From: Pontiella sp.
GTDB taxonomy: Bacteria > Verrucomicrobiota > Kiritimatiellia > Kiritimatiellales > Pontiellaceae
Direction of reading: 5' to 3'
Length of the DNA stretch: 7,891 bases
Assembly: GCA_029935255.1 (NCBI GenBank)
Contig: JAOZKS010000110.1
Coordinates: 1-7,891 of the forward strand
This document shows positions 6,557 to 7,891 of this stretch, one piece after another. Below the pieces are notes generated by a model. It did no database searches. It saw only the letters and a list, made by a program, of their open reading frames with translations, and was not told where the DNA came from. Position 1 is the first letter of the stretch. Each line of letters starts with the position of its first letter. Position numbers and translations under genes: made by a program.

Positions 6557-7822
6557 CTACACCAGCTTCTTCAGGCCGCCCATGTAGGGCCAAAGGACTT
6601 CGGGCAGCTCGATGCTGCCATCATCGTTCTGATTATTTTCCATGATCGCGATCACCAAACGCGGCAGGGCGACGCCAGAGCCGTTGATGGTGTGGACAAA
6701 CGTCGGTTTACCCTCTTCGTTGCGGTAGCGAATATTGGCGCGGCGCGCCTGGTAGTCATGGAAGTTGGAGCAAGAGGAAACCTCTAGCCACTTTTCCTGC
6801 GCGGCAGTCCATAGCTCGATGTCGTAGCACTTGGCGGCACTAAAACCGAGGTCGCCGGTGCATAGTTCGATCACCCGATAGTGAAGGCCGAGCCTTTGCA
6901 GCACCCGCTCTGCGTCGAGCGTCAGCTTTTCGTGCTCTTCCGCCGAGGCTTCGGGGGTGGTAAACTTGACCATCTCGACCTTGTCAAACTGGTGGACGCG
7001 TTGGAGTCCACGGGTGTCCTTGCCGGCAGAACCGGCCTCGCGACGGAAACAGGGCGTGTAGGCGGCATGCTTGATCGGAAGGGCTTGATCCAAAATCTCG
7101 TTGCCATATATATTCGTGATGGGCACCTCGGCGGTCGGAATTGGATAGAGGCCATCCAGCGAAATCGAATACATATCCTCCGCAAACTTGGGCAGCTGGC
7201 CCGTGCCAGTCATCGCCGTTTCATTGCACATGAAGGGCGGGGCAAGTTCGGTATATCCGTGTTCTTCGGTATGCAGATCGAGCATGAACTGGATCAGTGC
7301 GCGCTCCAGCTTGGCACCCCGGCCCGTAAAGAGCGGAAAGCCGGAACCGGCAATTTTTGCGCCGCGCTCCAAGTCGAACAAGCCAAGCGTTTCGCCCAAA
7401 TCCCAATGCATCTGCGGCTCAAAATCGAAGGTCGTCTTTTCGCCCCAGGAGCGAACCACCGGGTTATCGGTTTCGTCCCGGCCCACCGGCGTGGTGCTGG
7501 ACGGCAGATTGGGAATGTAGAGCAAGGCTTTGCGCAGCGTGGTATCGACCTCGCGCTGCTCCTCGTCGAGCGCCGCGATTTTATCCCCCATCCCGCGCAC
7601 CTGCGCCTTGACCGTTTCAGGATCCCCGCCCTCCCTGATCATCAGGCCAATGCTTTTGGAAAGGATATTGCGCTCGGCCTTCAGGCCATCCACCTCCACG
7701 ATGATTTCACGGCGGCGGCCATCAAGCGCTAGCACGGCCTCCACATCCACCTCGGCATTGCGGTTTTTCATGGCGGCCTTCACCACCTCGGCGTTTTCAC
7801 GAACAAATCGAATATCCAGCAT
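6557..7822 (-). CDS. serS: Serine--tRNA ligase
   Basis: A 421-residue class II aminoacyl-tRNA synthetase that charges tRNA-Ser (and tRNA-Sec where present) with serine. The N-terminus MLDIRFVREN is typical. Residues ~27-100 form the long antiparallel coiled-coil arm that grips the tRNA variable arm. The catalytic core shows TAE (230-232, serine binding), motif 2 beginning FRREAGSAGKDTRG (259-272) and continuing to VHQF, and motif 3 NGSGVALPRLVIAIMEN (380-396), followed by ELPEVLWPYMGG. All key features look intact and the length is close to the 430 residues of Escherichia coli SerRS. The ATG at 7822 is chosen because GAGGG lies 8 bases upstream; the in-frame ATG at 7837 would add five residues and has no ribosome-binding site. 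Its stop is 9 bases from the pyk stop, tail to tail. The 69 bp upstream to the window end show no clear promoter or T-box-like structure. Confidence 0.97.
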   Translation of the reverse strand: MLDIRFVRENAEVVKAAMKNRNAEVDVEAVLALDGRRREIIVEVDGLKAERNILSKSIGLMIREGGDPETVKAQVRGMGDKIAALDEEQREVDTTLRKALLYIPNLPSSTTPVGRDETDNPVVRSWGEKTTFDFEPQMHWDLGETLGLFDLERGAKIAGSGFPLFTGRGAKLERALIQFMLDLHTEEHGYTELAPPFMCNETAMTGTGQLPKFAEDMYSISLDGLYPIPTAEVPITNIYGNEILDQALPIKHAAYTPCFRREAGSAGKDTRGLQRVHQFDKVEMVKFTTPEASAEEHEKLTLDAERVLQRLGLHYRVIELCTGDLGFSAAKCYDIELWTAAQEKWLEVSSCSNFHDYQARRANIRYRNEEGKPTFVHTINGSGVALPRLVIAIMENNQNDDGSIELPEVLWPYMGGLKKLV

Positions 7823-7891
7823 CGTCCAAACCCTCATTTGGTTATAAAAAAAGAGTCGCTATTATTCCCCCAATCCGAAAAATTTCACGAG

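Noticed and set aside
6881..7732. 283-codon plus-strand frame opposite serS
   Set aside because: It is antisense to the conserved SerRS catalytic core and shows no independent domain or ribosome-binding site.
7823..7891. Possible leader or promoter for serS (TATAAC on the minus strand near 7841-7846)
   Set aside because: No -35-like hexamer lies at 16-18 bp spacing and no T-box or attenuator structure is visible in the 69 bp available.

Overview
The window is an ordinary, gene-dense bacterial chromosome segment of moderate-to-high GC, with one small regulatory module and one decayed gene. Organism assignment is inference only. The mix of a VC0807-type membrane protein, PAS-SpoIIE phosphatases, SlyX and a pyruvate kinase with an Asn-Thr-Ala-His variant motif would suit a free-living member of the PVC group (Kiritimatiellota/Verrucomicrobiota-like), but no rRNA or marker phylogeny is available here.

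Layout: (1) 18-320 (+) is the remnant of a group 1 truncated haemoglobin, with an in-frame stop just before the B10 tyrosine. (2) 389-1276 (+) is an S4-plus-RluA pseudouridine synthase. Its stop overlaps the stop of the convergent membrane-protein gene 1273-2010 (-), VC0807 family. (3) 2011-2315 is the largest gap. It carries a probable rho-independent terminator for the next operon and a perfect 12-nt mirror repeat. (4) 2316-3533 and 3523-4761 (both -) are tandem paralogous PAS + SpoIIE/PP2C phosphatases that overlap by 11 bases. (5) A 106-bp divergent intergenic region leads to slyX (4868-5065, +), then pyruvate kinase (5132-6547, +). (6) serS (6557-7822, -) converges on pyk with only 9 bases between the stops.

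How they work together: rluA-like, pyk, serS and slyX are housekeeping or small accessory genes with no evident shared pathway. The two phosphatases form one transcription and translation unit, and their PAS domains suggest that a small-molecule, redox or energy signal controls dephosphorylation of a partner protein, typically an anti-anti-sigma STAS protein in this family. No STAS protein, anti-sigma kinase or sigma factor lies in the window, so the partner is unknown. I found no CRISPR array, mobile element, tRNA, rRNA or clear defence system. The points most worth checking are the phosphatase duplication with signature drift in the distal copy, the broken haemoglobin, and the altered potassium-site motif of the pyruvate kinase.
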